From NCBI GenBank assembly GCA_012799605.1, contig JAAZKX010000031.1, positions 1 to 47,412 on the forward strand: DNA of 47,412 nt. Direction: 5' to 3'. Positions 1-9,805 of this stretch are shown here, one piece after another. Source of the stretch: Bacillota bacterium. GTDB lineage: Bacteria > Bacillota > DTU030 > DUMP01. The notes under the pieces are model-generated. The model saw only the letters and a list, made by a program, of their open reading frames with translations, was not told where the DNA came from and did no database searches. The translations under genes and the position numbers were made by a program. Numbering within the stretch: the first letter of the stretch is position 1; the number at the start of each line of letters is the position of its first letter.

Positions 1-320
1 GGGGCCGGCCTCCGCGCCGGCCCGTGCCCCATTCCCCGCACCTTCATCAACATACCCCGTACCATCTCGTAGGGGCGGGGCTCCGTCCCCGCCCGTGTCC
101 CCAAAACGAGCACCTTCATTGACCCCTTCCCGATCCCTCGGGCGGCCACAGAGGGCCGCCCCTACACAAACTGCCCATTTTTTATAAACACACTTTATTA
201 ATAACCACCGCACTCATGCGTAGGGGCCGGCCTCCGCGCCGGCCCGTGCCCCATTCCCCGCACCTTCATCAACATACCCCGTACCATCTCGTAGGGGCGG
301 GGCTCCGTCCCCGCCCGTGT
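1..320. repeat. Composite GC-rich palindromic repeats, left flank
   Basis: Bases 1-98 recur without a mismatch at 223-320, a direct repeat with a 222-base period that may extend beyond the left edge. Inside are short perfect hairpins sharing a six-base loop: arms 2-9/16-23 (loop CTCCGC), 73-80/87-94 (loop CTCCGT), a reverse-oriented one 140-147/154-161 (loop CTCTGT when read on the minus strand), and copies of the first two in the second repeat. Each unit reads roughly GTAGGGG, arm, loop, arm, CCCGTG, and the units are joined by a linker like GCACCTTCATCAAC. No T-run follows, so these are REP-like elements rather than terminators. I see no credible gene in 1-481. Confidence 0.85.
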
Positions 321-481
321 TCCCCAAACACCCACGGCTACCCAACCATCCCCAAAGCGCAGCTTGTGCCCTCATTCAAAAGAGCGAGGCGAAAGATATT
401 CCCCTTTATTAAATTGGCTAAAATAGGCGGCAGGATTTGAACTCTCCGAAGCCGAACTGTAACATTACTGGGGTGAGTTCT

Positions 482-1174
482 ATGAGTGAAAAAATTCTTG
501 TTGTCGATGATGAGGAGCCAATCGCCAAGATTTTAGAATTCAATCTGGCCCAAAACGGCTACCAAGTAGAATTAGCTTTTGACGGCGAACAAGCCTTGGC
601 CAAGGCGGACAGTTTTCAGCCGGACTTGGTTATTTTAGATATTATGCTACCCAAATTGGATGGCTGGCAGGTATGCCAGCGGTTGCGGCAGGAAACGACA
701 GTACCTATTATCATGCTGACCGCTAAAGATGAAGAAACCGATAAAGTCCTGGGGCTGGAGCTAGGTGCTGATGATTATGTTACCAAACCTTTCAGCCCGC
801 GCGAGCTGCTAGCTCGGGTCCGGGCTTTACTGCGTCGGGTTCAGTCTTACCGTGACCTAGAGGAGAAGGCGGATCAAATTGTTTTCGACGACTTGGTGCT
901 TGATTTAAACAGTTATCAAGTAACCAAACGCGGCCGGGTAATAGAGCTGACAGTACGCGAATTTGATTTGCTCGCTTTCATGGCCCGAACGCCGGGTCGG
1001 GTTTTTTCCCGCGAGATTCTGCTGGAGAAAGTATGGGGTTATGATTTCTTCGGCGATATCCGCACGGTAGATGTCACCATCCGGCGACTGCGTGAGAAGA
1101 TAGAAGACGATCCCGGCAATCCCGCCTACGTACTTACCCGACGCGGTGTTGGCTACCTGTTTGGAGGGCAATAG
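482..1174 (+). CDS. walR: Response regulator WalR (YycF), OmpR family
   Basis: Transcription factor of the essential WalRK two-component system, which controls peptidoglycan hydrolase and cell-wall genes in Firmicutes. The 230-residue protein has a receiver domain (about residues 4-115) with acidic D9/D10, phospho-acceptor D53, T80 and K102, then an OmpR/PhoB winged helix (about 133-228) with the typical VWGYDFFGDIRTVDVTIRRLR recognition region at its end. I chose ATG 482 because it gives the canonical MSEKILVVDDE N-terminus and follows GGGGTGA; an upstream in-frame ATG at 437 would add 15 non-conserved residues. walK starts 2 bases after the stop. A weak -10-like TAAAAT lies at 419-424, without a convincing -35. 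The assignment as WalR rather than PhoP rests on the downstream walK-yycH-yycI genes. Confidence 0.93.
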   Translation: MSEKILVVDDEEPIAKILEFNLAQNGYQVELAFDGEQALAKADSFQPDLVILDIMLPKLDGWQVCQRLRQETTVPIIMLTAKDEETDKVLGLELGADDYVTKPFSPRELLARVRALLRRVQSYRDLEEKADQIVFDDLVLDLNSYQVTKRGRVIELTVREFDLLAFMARTPGRVFSREILLEKVWGYDFFGDIRTVDVTIRRLREKIEDDPGNPAYVLTRRGVGYLFGGQ

Positions 1175-1175
1175 A

Positions 1176-2972
1176 GTGAAAAGCATCCAGGGGAAAATGG
1201 TAGTGCTTTACCTTCTTCTGGTTTTGATAGCCATGGAGATTATCGGAGTTCAATTAGTCCGCCGGCTACAAAATTACTACGATGACAACTTCCGCACCAC
1301 CTTGGAGACCCAGGCCAATCTGCTAGCCAGTTTTGCCGCCCGCTATTTTACCGGCGAACAGAGCGAAGCTTATTTGGGCGATTTAGTGGACGATTTTCGC
1401 CTCCAAACCGGGGCCGAGATCGTGGTTGTGGATGCCGGCGGTATGCTATTGGCCGCCGGCGGCGCTCAGCGCGGGCAGCTGGGAAAGCGCTTCCAGCAAC
1501 CGCATATCATTCGGGCTTTAAGCGGCGTTTCCACAACCGAAGTGCGGCGGGAAGATAATAAAAAGGCCCGGACGCTGGATTTGGCGGTCCCGGTCCAGCG
1601 AGGACACGAAGTCGTGGGCGCGGTCGGATTTAGCTCTTCACTGGCCGAAGTGGATCATACCCTAACCGAAATAAAGGCTATTTTCCTCACAGCCACCCTT
1701 ACTGCCCTTATGGCAACAGCGGCGCTCGGTTTTGCTCTAGCCCGTACGATTACGCGCCCGATTCAAGAAGTAACCAATCAAGCCAAAGCTATCGCCAGCG
1801 GCGATTTCGGCGAGCCGGTTACCGTCCATTCCCAAGATGAAGTAGGCCAGCTGGCAGCCATGTTCAACTATTTGCGTCAACGGCTACGGGAAAACCTAAC
1901 CGCCTTATCACAGGAAAAAGAAAAGGTAGAGGCAGTGCTGGCCAACTTAAGCGATGGCGTAGTAGCCTTGGATGCTGCCGGTAGCATCGTGTTGGTCAAT
2001 CCGGCCGCACTAGGCCTGCTTGAATCCGATCAAAAGATCCATGATCTGATCGGCCGCCCGTTCGCAGAAGCGTTCCCCGAGCTGGACCTAAAGCCGGCCC
2101 CAGCCCAAACACGGGCCGAAAACACTATCGTTCAGTTTGAGGACAAATACGGCCATAAACGCGTTTTGCGGGTACATATGGCCGCTTTTAAAACCGGCCC
2201 GGCTGAGCCCGGTCTTGTTATTACCTTCCAAGACATCACCGATGAAGAGCGGCTGGAGTCGATGCGGCGTGATTTTGTGGCCAATGTATCGCATGAACTG
2301 CGAACACCTTTGACCACAGCCAAAAGTTACGTAGAGACGATACTCGATCAGGACGAAACCTTGGCCCCCCAGCTAAGGCGTCGGTTCCTGACAGTTGTTA
2401 ACGATGAAGTCGACCGCATGGCCAGGCTGGTACGCGATCTGCTTCAGCTCGCCCAGCTCGATGCTGGGCGGATAAAGATCAAAAAACAGGCTATCCATCT
2501 GCCTGCCTTGGTCGAGAATGTCATCGAGCGCTTTCGAGTACAAGCCCAGCGTAGCCGCTTGGCTTTAACCCTAACCGCTGACGAGTCCGTACCGCCGGTT
2601 GCAGCCGACAAAGACCGGCTAGATCAGGTGCTGGCTAATCTGATCGGCAATGCGGTCAAGTTTACCGCACCCGGGGGCCGGATTAAAATCACCGTCGGCC
2701 CCGCCGCCGGGGGCCAGATCAAGACCACTGTGGCCGATAGCGGCTCCGGCATACCGGCTGAGGATCAACCGCGCATTTTTGAGCGCTTTTACCGGGTCGA
2801 TAAAGCCCGCTCACGCTCTCAGGGCGGAACCGGCCTCGGCCTTTCTATCGCCAAACAGATTATCGAAGCCCACGGCGGCCATATTTGGCTGACCAGCACA
2901 GTGGGCAAAGGGACCGAAGTCAGCTTCACCCTCCCGGTCAGTCCTGAAAGCAGGGATCAAGATGACTTTTGA
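1176..2972 (+). CDS. walK: Sensor histidine kinase WalK (YycG)
   Basis: Membrane sensor kinase partner of WalR. The 598-residue protein has a first membrane helix at about 8-28, an extracytoplasmic sensor region (about 30-165), a second helix (about 167-190), a HAMP linker (about 192-244), a PAS domain (about 250-360), a HisKA domain with the phospho-accepting H373 in SHELRTPL, and an HATPase domain with N492 in the N-box, DSGSGI near 521 and the GGTGLGLSIAK G2 box near 550-560. The start is GTG 1176, behind GGAGGG at 1163-1168; the longer reading from ATG 1146 would overlap walR. It ends 11 bases inside yycH, implying translational coupling. The domain order matches Gram-positive WalK. Confidence 0.93.
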   Translation: MKSIQGKMVVLYLLLVLIAMEIIGVQLVRRLQNYYDDNFRTTLETQANLLASFAARYFTGEQSEAYLGDLVDDFRLQTGAEIVVVDAGGMLLAAGGAQRGQLGKRFQQPHIIRALSGVSTTEVRREDNKKARTLDLAVPVQRGHEVVGAVGFSSSLAEVDHTLTEIKAIFLTATLTALMATAALGFALARTITRPIQEVTNQAKAIASGDFGEPVTVHSQDEVGQLAAMFNYLRQRLRENLTALSQEKEKVEAVLANLSDGVVALDAAGSIVLVNPAALGLLESDQKIHDLIGRPFAEAFPELDLKPAPAQTRAENTIVQFEDKYGHKRVLRVHMAAFKTGPAEPGLVITFQDITDEERLESMRRDFVANVSHELRTPLTTAKSYVETILDQDETLAPQLRRRFLTVVNDEVDRMARLVRDLLQLAQLDAGRIKIKKQAIHLPALVENVIERFRVQAQRSRLALTLTADESVPPVAADKDRLDQVLANLIGNAVKFTAPGGRIKITVGPAAGGQIKTTVADSGSGIPAEDQPRIFERFYRVDKARSRSQGGTGLGLSIAKQIIEAHGGHIWLTSTVGKGTEVSFTLPVSPESRDQDDF

Positions 2973-4287
2973 GCGGGCAAAAACGATTTTGCTGGTGATG
3001 TTAATTGCCGCCAGCATTGCTTTGAGCTATCTTATCTGGGAAGGATTGCTGCCTCCCGCTGCTCCCTCCGGTTCCCGTCAGCCCGGGGGAACATTCTGGG
3101 GCCCCGGCGTCGATCCCTTGGATCTGATCCTACCAGCGCGCATCGTCGTTCACCTTGAACCGGACCTGCACTCTACCTTATACCCGGGCGAGCCATTATT
3201 TACCCGCGCTTGGCAGGCAGCCTTAGACCGCCTGCTTGAATTAGGCGGCCAGCGCGATGGTTTCATCCTCGAGACTGTCGATCAGGCCCTCTGGCGACAA
3301 ACCCAAGCCGAACCTAGCCTGGAGTATGTGTTCGATTTTCCACTCCCCGGCCAGGTCTGGAGCCGGCTGTTGGATTACAGCCATATGCTCGGCTTCAACC
3401 AGCCAGTTAAACGAATGCTGTTTCAACTAGAGCCCAAACCAGCTCTGCTGTTAGCCGATGAATCCGCCGGCACCATAGCCCGCCTGCCGCTCGGCAGCGC
3501 CGACAACAACTGGCCTGCCTTGTGGGAACAGCTAGAGGCGGCCGAGCTACCGTATTACGACCTTCTTTACCGGGATCAAACCCCGTTCGGCCTCTATCTC
3601 CCCAGGGCGGATCTTACTTTTCCCCTGCTCAAAACCGAACGGGAACAGCTGGATCCGGAAGTAGTAGCCGGAAGCTTTTTTGCAGATCTGTCCTTGACCC
3701 GGCGCATCAGTGAGCGAGACGGGGCCACTATCTACACTGACGGCCGCCAGGGTCTCAGAGTCTGGCCCAGCGGGCGGCTGGAATACAATGCCCCCGAACA
3801 ACTGGCGGGGGCATCGCTGCCGCTGTCCGAAATCTTGAGCCGGGCCGTCCGGTTCGTGACCCAGCACGGCGGCTGGCCGGTAGAGATGCGGCTAGCCCAG
3901 ATCAAAGAGGCTGCCGCTGTCAAAACCGGAGTTTTCTGGCGGCTGGTATTTCGGGCCTATGCCGGCGGTTTACCGGTTGTAAATACCAATTTCGGACTCG
4001 AATTGCGCCACAGCAGCCGCGGGGTAGCGTCTTACCGGCGACAGCTGGCCCTGCCCGCAGATGAGCTAGCCCCGGCCAAGTTGTCCAGCGCCCGCCTACA
4101 AGAATATATAGAGCCCCTCATCAGTGCCGATAAAAAGGGCGAACCGGTGGTCGATATTTACCCGGGCTATGCCCCGGAGCCGGGCTCCTTGTTGCTTCAG
4201 CCCATTTGGTTGCTGGAGCGGGCCGGTGGCCAGATTGAACAGATAGACCTAAAGTTAGATTTGCCCCCCGGAGGTGACCCCCAGTGA
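2962..4287 (+). CDS. yycH: WalRK regulatory membrane protein YycH
   Basis: A 441-residue protein with one N-terminal membrane helix (about 7-27, ILLVMLIAASIALSYLIW) and a large extracytoplasmic part. In Bacillus, YycH works with YycI in the membrane to modulate WalK activity. Sequence conservation in this family is low, so the call relies on length, topology and position between walK and yycI. The start overlaps the walK end and the stop overlaps the yycI start, so the four genes form one operon. Nothing enzymatic is recognisable. Confidence 0.85.
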   Translation: MTFERAKTILLVMLIAASIALSYLIWEGLLPPAAPSGSRQPGGTFWGPGVDPLDLILPARIVVHLEPDLHSTLYPGEPLFTRAWQAALDRLLELGGQRDGFILETVDQALWRQTQAEPSLEYVFDFPLPGQVWSRLLDYSHMLGFNQPVKRMLFQLEPKPALLLADESAGTIARLPLGSADNNWPALWEQLEAAELPYYDLLYRDQTPFGLYLPRADLTFPLLKTEREQLDPEVVAGSFFADLSLTRRISERDGATIYTDGRQGLRVWPSGRLEYNAPEQLAGASLPLSEILSRAVRFVTQHGGWPVEMRLAQIKEAAAVKTGVFWRLVFRAYAGGLPVVNTNFGLELRHSSRGVASYRRQLALPADELAPAKLSSARLQEYIEPLISADKKGEPVVDIYPGYAPEPGSLLLQPIWLLERAGGQIEQIDLKLDLPPGGDPQ

Positions 4288-5156
4288 ACTGGCGGCGCGC
4301 TAAAAATCTGCTGATAGTATCTTTTCTTCTGCTGGATATAATGCTGGTCTGGCTGTACGCCGGCCTAAGAGCCGATGCCCGCGCCCAAGTAACCAGAACC
4401 GGAATGGATCCGGCAATTGAGCAGCAGCTAGCCAGCAACAATATCAGCCTCGAAACTGATCTACCCCGGGATACCCCGGAGCTGGCAGTGCTGAAAGTCG
4501 GCCTCGTGCGCCAAAATCCATACCCGCTAGCCTCGGCCTTTTTCGGTACTTTGGAGGGAGTGGAAATAGAGCGCCCCGACGATCCATTGCTGCAGGCATC
4601 ATTCAAACGCAGCCGGGAAGAACTACACATTTACCGCAGCGGTGTCACCGTATATACACGCCGCGCAGGATCCGAAACCGGCGGCGGCGACCAAACTGAA
4701 GCCGAAGCCGAAAAAAAAGCCCGGGAGTTTTTGACCCGACACGGCGGTATCGCTGGCCTCCAGCTGATGTCAACAACACCTTACCGCCGCTCAGGAACTT
4801 ATCTGGTCGAGTTTGCCCCCTACTGGGCCGGCTATCCGCTGGTGGGAGCTAGCGGGGCAGTGCTGGTGGTGACCCCGGCCGGGGTCGAAAACTGCTGGCG
4901 CCGCAGCCTTACCGTTTTTGGCGAAAGCGGGACCCGGCGCACCGTAATATCAGCCGAAGCAGCTTTACAGGCTCTGGCCTTGGAGCGGCCCCGCCCGGAA
5001 ACTGTCCCCCTTACCATCAAAGGAATAACATTGGGCTACTATAATAAGATTTACAACGCCGACTATTGGGAAGCGCCCCCAGTGTGGCAGATTTGGACCG
5101 GCGGCGATACTTATTTTTACATTAATGCCTTTACTGGTGAGCCGGAAATCTGGTAA
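4284..5156 (+). CDS. yycI: WalRK regulatory membrane protein YycI
   Basis: A 290-residue single-pass membrane protein (helix about 8-27) with an extracytoplasmic domain ending in a PepSY/YycI-like segment (PPVWQIWTGGDTYFYINAFTG). It is expected to act with YycH on WalK. Translation starts at GTG 4284, which overlaps the yycH stop (GTGA), with GGAGGTG at 4270-4276. In many relatives the next genes are yycJ (a metallo-beta-lactamase protein) and htrA. Here yycJ is absent and htrA lies 8.9 kb away, behind the V-ATPase genes. Confidence 0.85.
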   Translation: MNWRRAKNLLIVSFLLLDIMLVWLYAGLRADARAQVTRTGMDPAIEQQLASNNISLETDLPRDTPELAVLKVGLVRQNPYPLASAFFGTLEGVEIERPDDPLLQASFKRSREELHIYRSGVTVYTRRAGSETGGGDQTEAEAEKKAREFLTRHGGIAGLQLMSTTPYRRSGTYLVEFAPYWAGYPLVGASGAVLVVTPAGVENCWRRSLTVFGESGTRRTVISAEAALQALALERPRPETVPLTIKGITLGYYNKIYNADYWEAPPVWQIWTGGDTYFYINAFTGEPEIW

Positions 5157-5308
5157 AATATAAACGATTCGTTAACAAAACAGCAATAGCTAACGGGCAA
5201 ACGATCATTATTGTCGTCCCTGCTAACCGCCAACTTTCTAAAAACCGCCCTGGTTAAGGTAAAATCAGTTCTGAAGGTTATCTTTTTAGCACAAATAAAG
5301 ATTATTGT

Positions 5309-5338
5309 TTGATCGCTTTGTTTCTTTTATGTTATAAT
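5309..5338 (+). promoter_or_regulatory. Sigma-A-type promoter of the V-ATPase operon
   Basis: TTGATC at 5309-5314 and a perfect TATAAT at 5333-5338 are separated by 18 bases. It sits 57 bases upstream of the first ATPase gene, in the 239-base gap after yycI, and is the only good promoter seen before the operon. No clear terminator was found after yycI, so read-through from the wal operon is possible. Confidence 0.7.
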
Positions 5339-5395
5339 GCTAACTAGGTTACCTTGCCTTGTTATAAAAAAAGCCAATTTACAAAAGAGGTGGTG

Positions 5396-5728
5396 ATGTT
5401 TTTGGCAATTGAAGCCCTGCGCGCCGTGCGGCAAACCGAGACCGATGCTATCGAGATGAGACGCAGTGCCAAGATCAAGGCTCGCCAAATAAGAGAACAG
5501 GCGGAATCTGAGGGGGAAGCTATCGTCAGCCAAGCGATAGCCGAAGCCCGGCAGGAAGCGGCGAAGTTGTTGGCACGGGCGGAGGCGGAAGCTGCTGAGG
5601 AAGCCAAACCCATCCACCGGGAGGCGAAAACGAACAGCGCCCAGATCAGGGAAGAGGCTCAGCGGCGGCTCTCGGAAGCAGTAGCGCTCATAGTGGAGAG
5701 GATTGTGAAAGCCAATGGCCGTAGCTAG
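5396..5728 (+). CDS. ntpF: V-type ATPase small coiled-coil stalk subunit (G/H, NtpF-like)
   Basis: A 110-residue, highly charged, Ala/Glu/Arg-rich helical protein without membrane helices, expected to pair with subunit E as a peripheral stalk that holds V1 to the membrane part. Long coiled coil spans about 5-100 (KARQIREQAESEGEAIVSQA and similar). The start is ATG 5396, after AAAGAGG at 5384-5390; an upstream ATG at 5354 lacks a ribosome-binding site and adds non-helical sequence. It is the first gene of a cluster in the same order (F-I-K-E-C-G-A-B-D) as the Enterococcus hirae ntp operon, and it overlaps ntpI. The family is too low-complexity to identify by motif alone, so position decides. 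Confidence 0.8.
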   Translation: MFLAIEALRAVRQTETDAIEMRRSAKIKARQIREQAESEGEAIVSQAIAEARQEAAKLLARAEAEAAEEAKPIHREAKTNSAQIREEAQRRLSEAVALIVERIVKANGRS

Positions 5729-7679
5729 TATGAGAAAGGTCTTTTTGGTAGCCCACCGCGATGAACGCGATGCGGTTGCCGCAGCCCTGCAGCGACTGGG
5801 CGTACTGCAAGTAGAAGATATCCTCGACCTCGAGGACGTCCAGGCAGCTGGCTTTATCAACCGGGACGAGCCAGGACCCAAAGCCAGCCAAATCGACGCT
5901 CAGTTGGCCGAGCTTCGTTTCTGCCTCGATTTCATCCAGCGGCTGGCGCCGGAAAAGACCACGTTCATTCAACAATTTACCGGCACCAAAGTTTTCCTGG
6001 AAGAAGAACAGTTTAATAATTATTTAAAGAATAAGGATCAAGTGACCGCAACCCAACGGGCCTTGCGGGCAGCCGATGAAAAGCTCAACCAAATCCGTAA
6101 CCAAAAAACAGCGAATAATAATTTACTGGCAACCTTAGAACCATACCTGGCCCTGGACGTACCTTTAGAACAGCTAAGCGATGGCGCTTATTTAGCGCTG
6201 GAGGTAGGGGTATTTCCGCTCGATGATCTGACCACAGTCCGACAGGAGCTGGAAGAAGCATCCCCCGGCCTTTATCTGAAGCAGCTGGAACAAAGACGTG
6301 AAGAGATCTTTGTATTTATAATCCATGCCCAAATGGATCGGGAACAAGTGGGCGAAATCTTGAGGCGGCATTCGTTCAGCCGTGCTGTGTTGCCTTCGTT
6401 GCCGGGTACTCCGGCCGAGATAACAGCCCGCACCAAAGAAGAACTTAGGCTTTTAGACACACAGGAAAATGAAGTCCGGGCCGAGGCTGAAAAATACGTC
6501 GAAAACCGTCTGATCTTAAAAAGTGCCTATGACGCCTTGGCTCTACAGCGCTCTCAGTTGGAGCTGGCCCTTAATTTGGGCCGCACGGAAGAGACGTTCG
6601 CTCTGACCGGCTGGGTGCCGGCAAAAGAACTGCCGCAGTTGGAACAAGCGCTGGCAAAAGTAAGTCCCGGCGCCTATCTGACTGTTGAAGAACCGGGGGC
6701 GGATGACAACCCGCCGATCGTGCTCGAAAACACCCGCGCTGTATGGCCGTTTGAGGTTATAACCGAATTATTTGGCTTGCCCGAACCGGGCGGCATTGAT
6801 CCGACCCCGTATTTGGCCCCGTTTTACTTTATCTTCTTCGGCATCATGTACGGGGATGCTGCCTATGGTCTCATTTTGGCGGGCCTTTGTTGCTATCTCA
6901 TGAAAAAAATCCGCATGGCGGGGATGGCCAAAAAGCTGTTCACCTTGCTCACCTTGTGCGGATTTGCAGCAGTTTTATTCGGGATTATCACCGGTAGCTA
7001 TTTCGGCAGTCTACCGATCCCGCCGATTTGGTTCAGCCCCCTGGACGACCCACTCAAAATGCTGATGGTGTCCATGGTTATCGGGCTGATTCATATCTAT
7101 ACTGGCATAATTGTCAAGATGACCGATCAAATCAAAAGAGGGTACGTTCTGGACGGACTTATGGATCAAGGCTTATGGCTGCTCTTTATCACCGGGCTGG
7201 TTCTAGTGCTCGGAGGAACCCAGATGCCGGCTCTGGCTCAACCGGCTAAGATCATCTCCATCATCGGCGCTGCCGGTCTAGTCCTGACCCAAGGCCGGGC
7301 CAACAAAAATATCATCAAGCGCCTTATGTCCGGAATCTTGAGCCTGTATGACGTCAGCGGCTATTTGTCCGATGTGCTATCTTATTCACGCTTGCTCGCC
7401 CTCGGCTTAGGGACCACAGTCATCGGCCTGGTCATCAACAACATGGTGGTTATGGCGGCGCAAAGCGGAATCTTGGGTATCGTGCTGGCCGCGGTTGTGT
7501 TTATAGCCGGGCACAGCTTTAATTTGCTTATCAACGTTTTGGGTGCCTATGTTCATGCCAGCCGTTTGCAGTACGTGGAGTTTTTCACCAAGTTTTATGA
7601 CAGCGGCGGCCGAACATTTACACCGTTTAAAATTACTACCAAGTATATTGATCTCGAACTGGAAGAAAGGGAGGCTTAA
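5715..7679 (+). CDS. ntpI: V-type ATP synthase subunit I (subunit a)
   Basis: The 654-residue membrane stator subunit that forms the ion half-channels against the proteolipid ring. The first about 345 residues are soluble and partly coiled coil; from about 365 on there are seven to eight membrane helices (for example YFIFFGIMYGDAAYGLILAG and VLSYSRLLALGLGTTVIGLV). The segment DVLSYSRLLALGLG contains the conserved arginine expected in the channel helix. The start at ATG 5715 overlaps ntpF by 14 bases; ATG 5730 is possible, but neither has an ideally spaced ribosome-binding site (GGAGAGG at 5695-5701). Confidence 0.93.
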   Translation: MAVASMRKVFLVAHRDERDAVAAALQRLGVLQVEDILDLEDVQAAGFINRDEPGPKASQIDAQLAELRFCLDFIQRLAPEKTTFIQQFTGTKVFLEEEQFNNYLKNKDQVTATQRALRAADEKLNQIRNQKTANNNLLATLEPYLALDVPLEQLSDGAYLALEVGVFPLDDLTTVRQELEEASPGLYLKQLEQRREEIFVFIIHAQMDREQVGEILRRHSFSRAVLPSLPGTPAEITARTKEELRLLDTQENEVRAEAEKYVENRLILKSAYDALALQRSQLELALNLGRTEETFALTGWVPAKELPQLEQALAKVSPGAYLTVEEPGADDNPPIVLENTRAVWPFEVITELFGLPEPGGIDPTPYLAPFYFIFFGIMYGDAAYGLILAGLCCYLMKKIRMAGMAKKLFTLLTLCGFAAVLFGIITGSYFGSLPIPPIWFSPLDDPLKMLMVSMVIGLIHIYTGIIVKMTDQIKRGYVLDGLMDQGLWLLFITGLVLVLGGTQMPALAQPAKIISIIGAAGLVLTQGRANKNIIKRLMSGILSLYDVSGYLSDVLSYSRLLALGLGTTVIGLVINNMVVMAAQSGILGIVLAAVVFIAGHSFNLLINVLGAYVHASRLQYVEFFTKFYDSGGRTFTPFKITTKYIDLELEEREA

Positions 7680-7685
7680 AGGTAA

Positions 7686-8155
<470 letters not shown>

Positions 8156-8156
<1 letters not shown>

Positions 8157-8761
8157 TGGCTGGGGTGGAAGCACTTAGGGAGCGCATCCGCCAGCGGGCT
8201 GAAGAAGAAGCCAAAGCTATCGAGACCGAAGCCGAACATCAAGCTAAGGACATCTTGATTCGGGCCCGGGCTGAGGCCGATCAACAGCGAGAAGCCATCA
8301 TAGCTCAGGCTAAGCAAGATGCCCAGGAAAGAAAACGGCGAATCCTGGCCATGGCGGCTATGGAAGCCCGGCGCCAGGAACTCAAGACCAAAGAGGAAAT
8401 CATCGATGAGGCCTTTGCGGCCGCCTTAAAGCAGCTACGTGAGCTGCCAGCGGCTAAGTACAGGCAGCTGCTGAAGCCGATCATGGTCGAAGCTGCCCTA
8501 ACCGGGACCGAACAAGTAGTAATAGCTCCGCATGACCGGGAGCGCTTGGGATCGGATTTCATTGCCGCTGTCAACCAAGAGCTCAAGGCCAAGGGATTGG
8601 CCGGAGAGCTGAAACTTTCGCCTGAAACTCGACCGCTGGAAGGAGGCTTTGTTCTCGTCGCCGGCGGGGTCGAAGACAACAATTCATTTGAACTGATCCT
8701 CAAGCTGAGCAGGGATGAACTAGAGCAGGAAGTTGCTGCCGTCCTTTTTCCTGCCAGCTGA
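8156..8761 (+). CDS. ntpE: V-type ATP synthase subunit E
   Basis: Peripheral-stalk subunit of 201 residues. The N-terminal half is a long charged coiled coil (about 5-85, rich in AEEEAKAIETEAEHQ-type repeats), and the C-terminal half is the globular domain that binds the catalytic head, with the family-typical GGFVLVAGGVEDNNSFE region near 162-178. The ATG overlaps the ntpK stop (TAATG). No odd features. Confidence 0.9.
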
Positions 8762-8791
8762 ATTTAGCCGGCCGGGAAAGGAGGCCAGGAT

Positions 8792-9805
8792 GTGATAGGC
8801 AAAAGAACGGATTATGCCCATGCAGTGACCAGGGTACGAGCGTTGGAAACAAGACTACTTGATAAAGCTAGAATCGACCGCCTAGCCGAAGCTGAAGATG
8901 CGGCTGCGGTGCTGAAAATACTGGGTGAATCTGATTATGGAGCGGAAGTTTCACGCCTAGACAGCGTGCATGATTATGAGGATATCCTCCGCCAAGAAAT
9001 GGTCGCGGTGCGGGAACTGTTCCAAAAAATATCGCCTCATCCCCAGCTGACCGACTTGTTTTTCCTCAAATATGACATATTGAATCTCAAAATCCTAATC
9101 AAAGGAAAACGTTTACAGCAACAAGTCGACGATATCCTCGTATATGCGGGAACCATCGCTCCCTCCAAATTGGCGGCTATGGTGGCCGAAGGCCGTTACA
9201 GCGAACTGCCGCCTGAGATTGCCCGCGCGGCGGAAGAGGCTGATGAAGCAGCCGATCCCCAGCTTGTGGACACCATCTTAGATAAAGCCCACTACAGCTA
9301 TTTGAGCTCCTATTTGAGCCAACACCGCCAAGAATTCTTGCGGGAGCTGATTACTCTAAAAGTCGATTTGACTAATATAAAAAGTTTTATCAGAGTCCGG
9401 GCGGCAGCCGTAGGCGAAGATCCCAGAGCCCGCGGAGAGCTGATGGAAAAAGTATTTATCCCCGGCGGGAAATTAGATCTAGATTTTTTCCTAACCCAAA
9501 TAGATGAACCGCTGCCCGCTTTTGGCGACCGCTTTGCCCGCGATCCTTGGGGCCCGGTGGTGGCCGAAGGAATAGCGTCTTTTGAACAAGAGGGCAGTTT
9601 GACCACCTATGAAAAACTAGCTGACGATTATTTGGGCAGTTATATCAAAAAAGCCGGATTGATCTCTTTTGGCCCCGAGCCGCTGATAGCTTACCTTTGG
9701 GCCAAAGAAAACGAGCTTCAACTGATCCGCATCATAATGGTGGGCAAGATTAACGGCCTGTCCACACCGGATATCAAGAAAAGGCTGCGTGATGTTTATG
9801 CCTAA
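8792..9805 (+). CDS. ntpC: V-type ATP synthase subunit C (central-stalk d-like)
   Basis: A 337-residue soluble, largely helical protein of the V-ATPase C/d family, which docks the central stalk onto the proteolipid ring. Typical family segments are DYAHAVTRVRALETRLLD at the N-terminus, FFLKYDILNLKILIKGK near 88-104, and AYLWAKENELQLIRIIMVGK near the C-terminus. The start is GTG 8792 behind a perfect AAAGGAGG (8777-8784); the overlapping ATG at 8790 is followed at once by a stop. Its end overlaps the next gene. Confidence 0.92.
   Translation: MIGKRTDYAHAVTRVRALETRLLDKARIDRLAEAEDAAAVLKILGESDYGAEVSRLDSVHDYEDILRQEMVAVRELFQKISPHPQLTDLFFLKYDILNLKILIKGKRLQQQVDDILVYAGTIAPSKLAAMVAEGRYSELPPEIARAAEEADEAADPQLVDTILDKAHYSYLSSYLSQHRQEFLRELITLKVDLTNIKSFIRVRAAAVGEDPRARGELMEKVFIPGGKLDLDFFLTQIDEPLPAFGDRFARDPWGPVVAEGIASFEQEGSLTTYEKLADDYLGSYIKKAGLISFGPEPLIAYLWAKENELQLIRIIMVGKINGLSTPDIKKRLRDVYA

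Noticed and set aside
1-320. CRISPR array at the left end
   Set aside because: Repeats are palindromic cassettes with a 222-base period and shared linkers, not short repeats with unique spacers; no cas genes.
216-440. 74-codon open frame in the left repeats
   Set aside because: It is translated palindromic repeat sequence (Pro/Arg/His-rich) without a family match.
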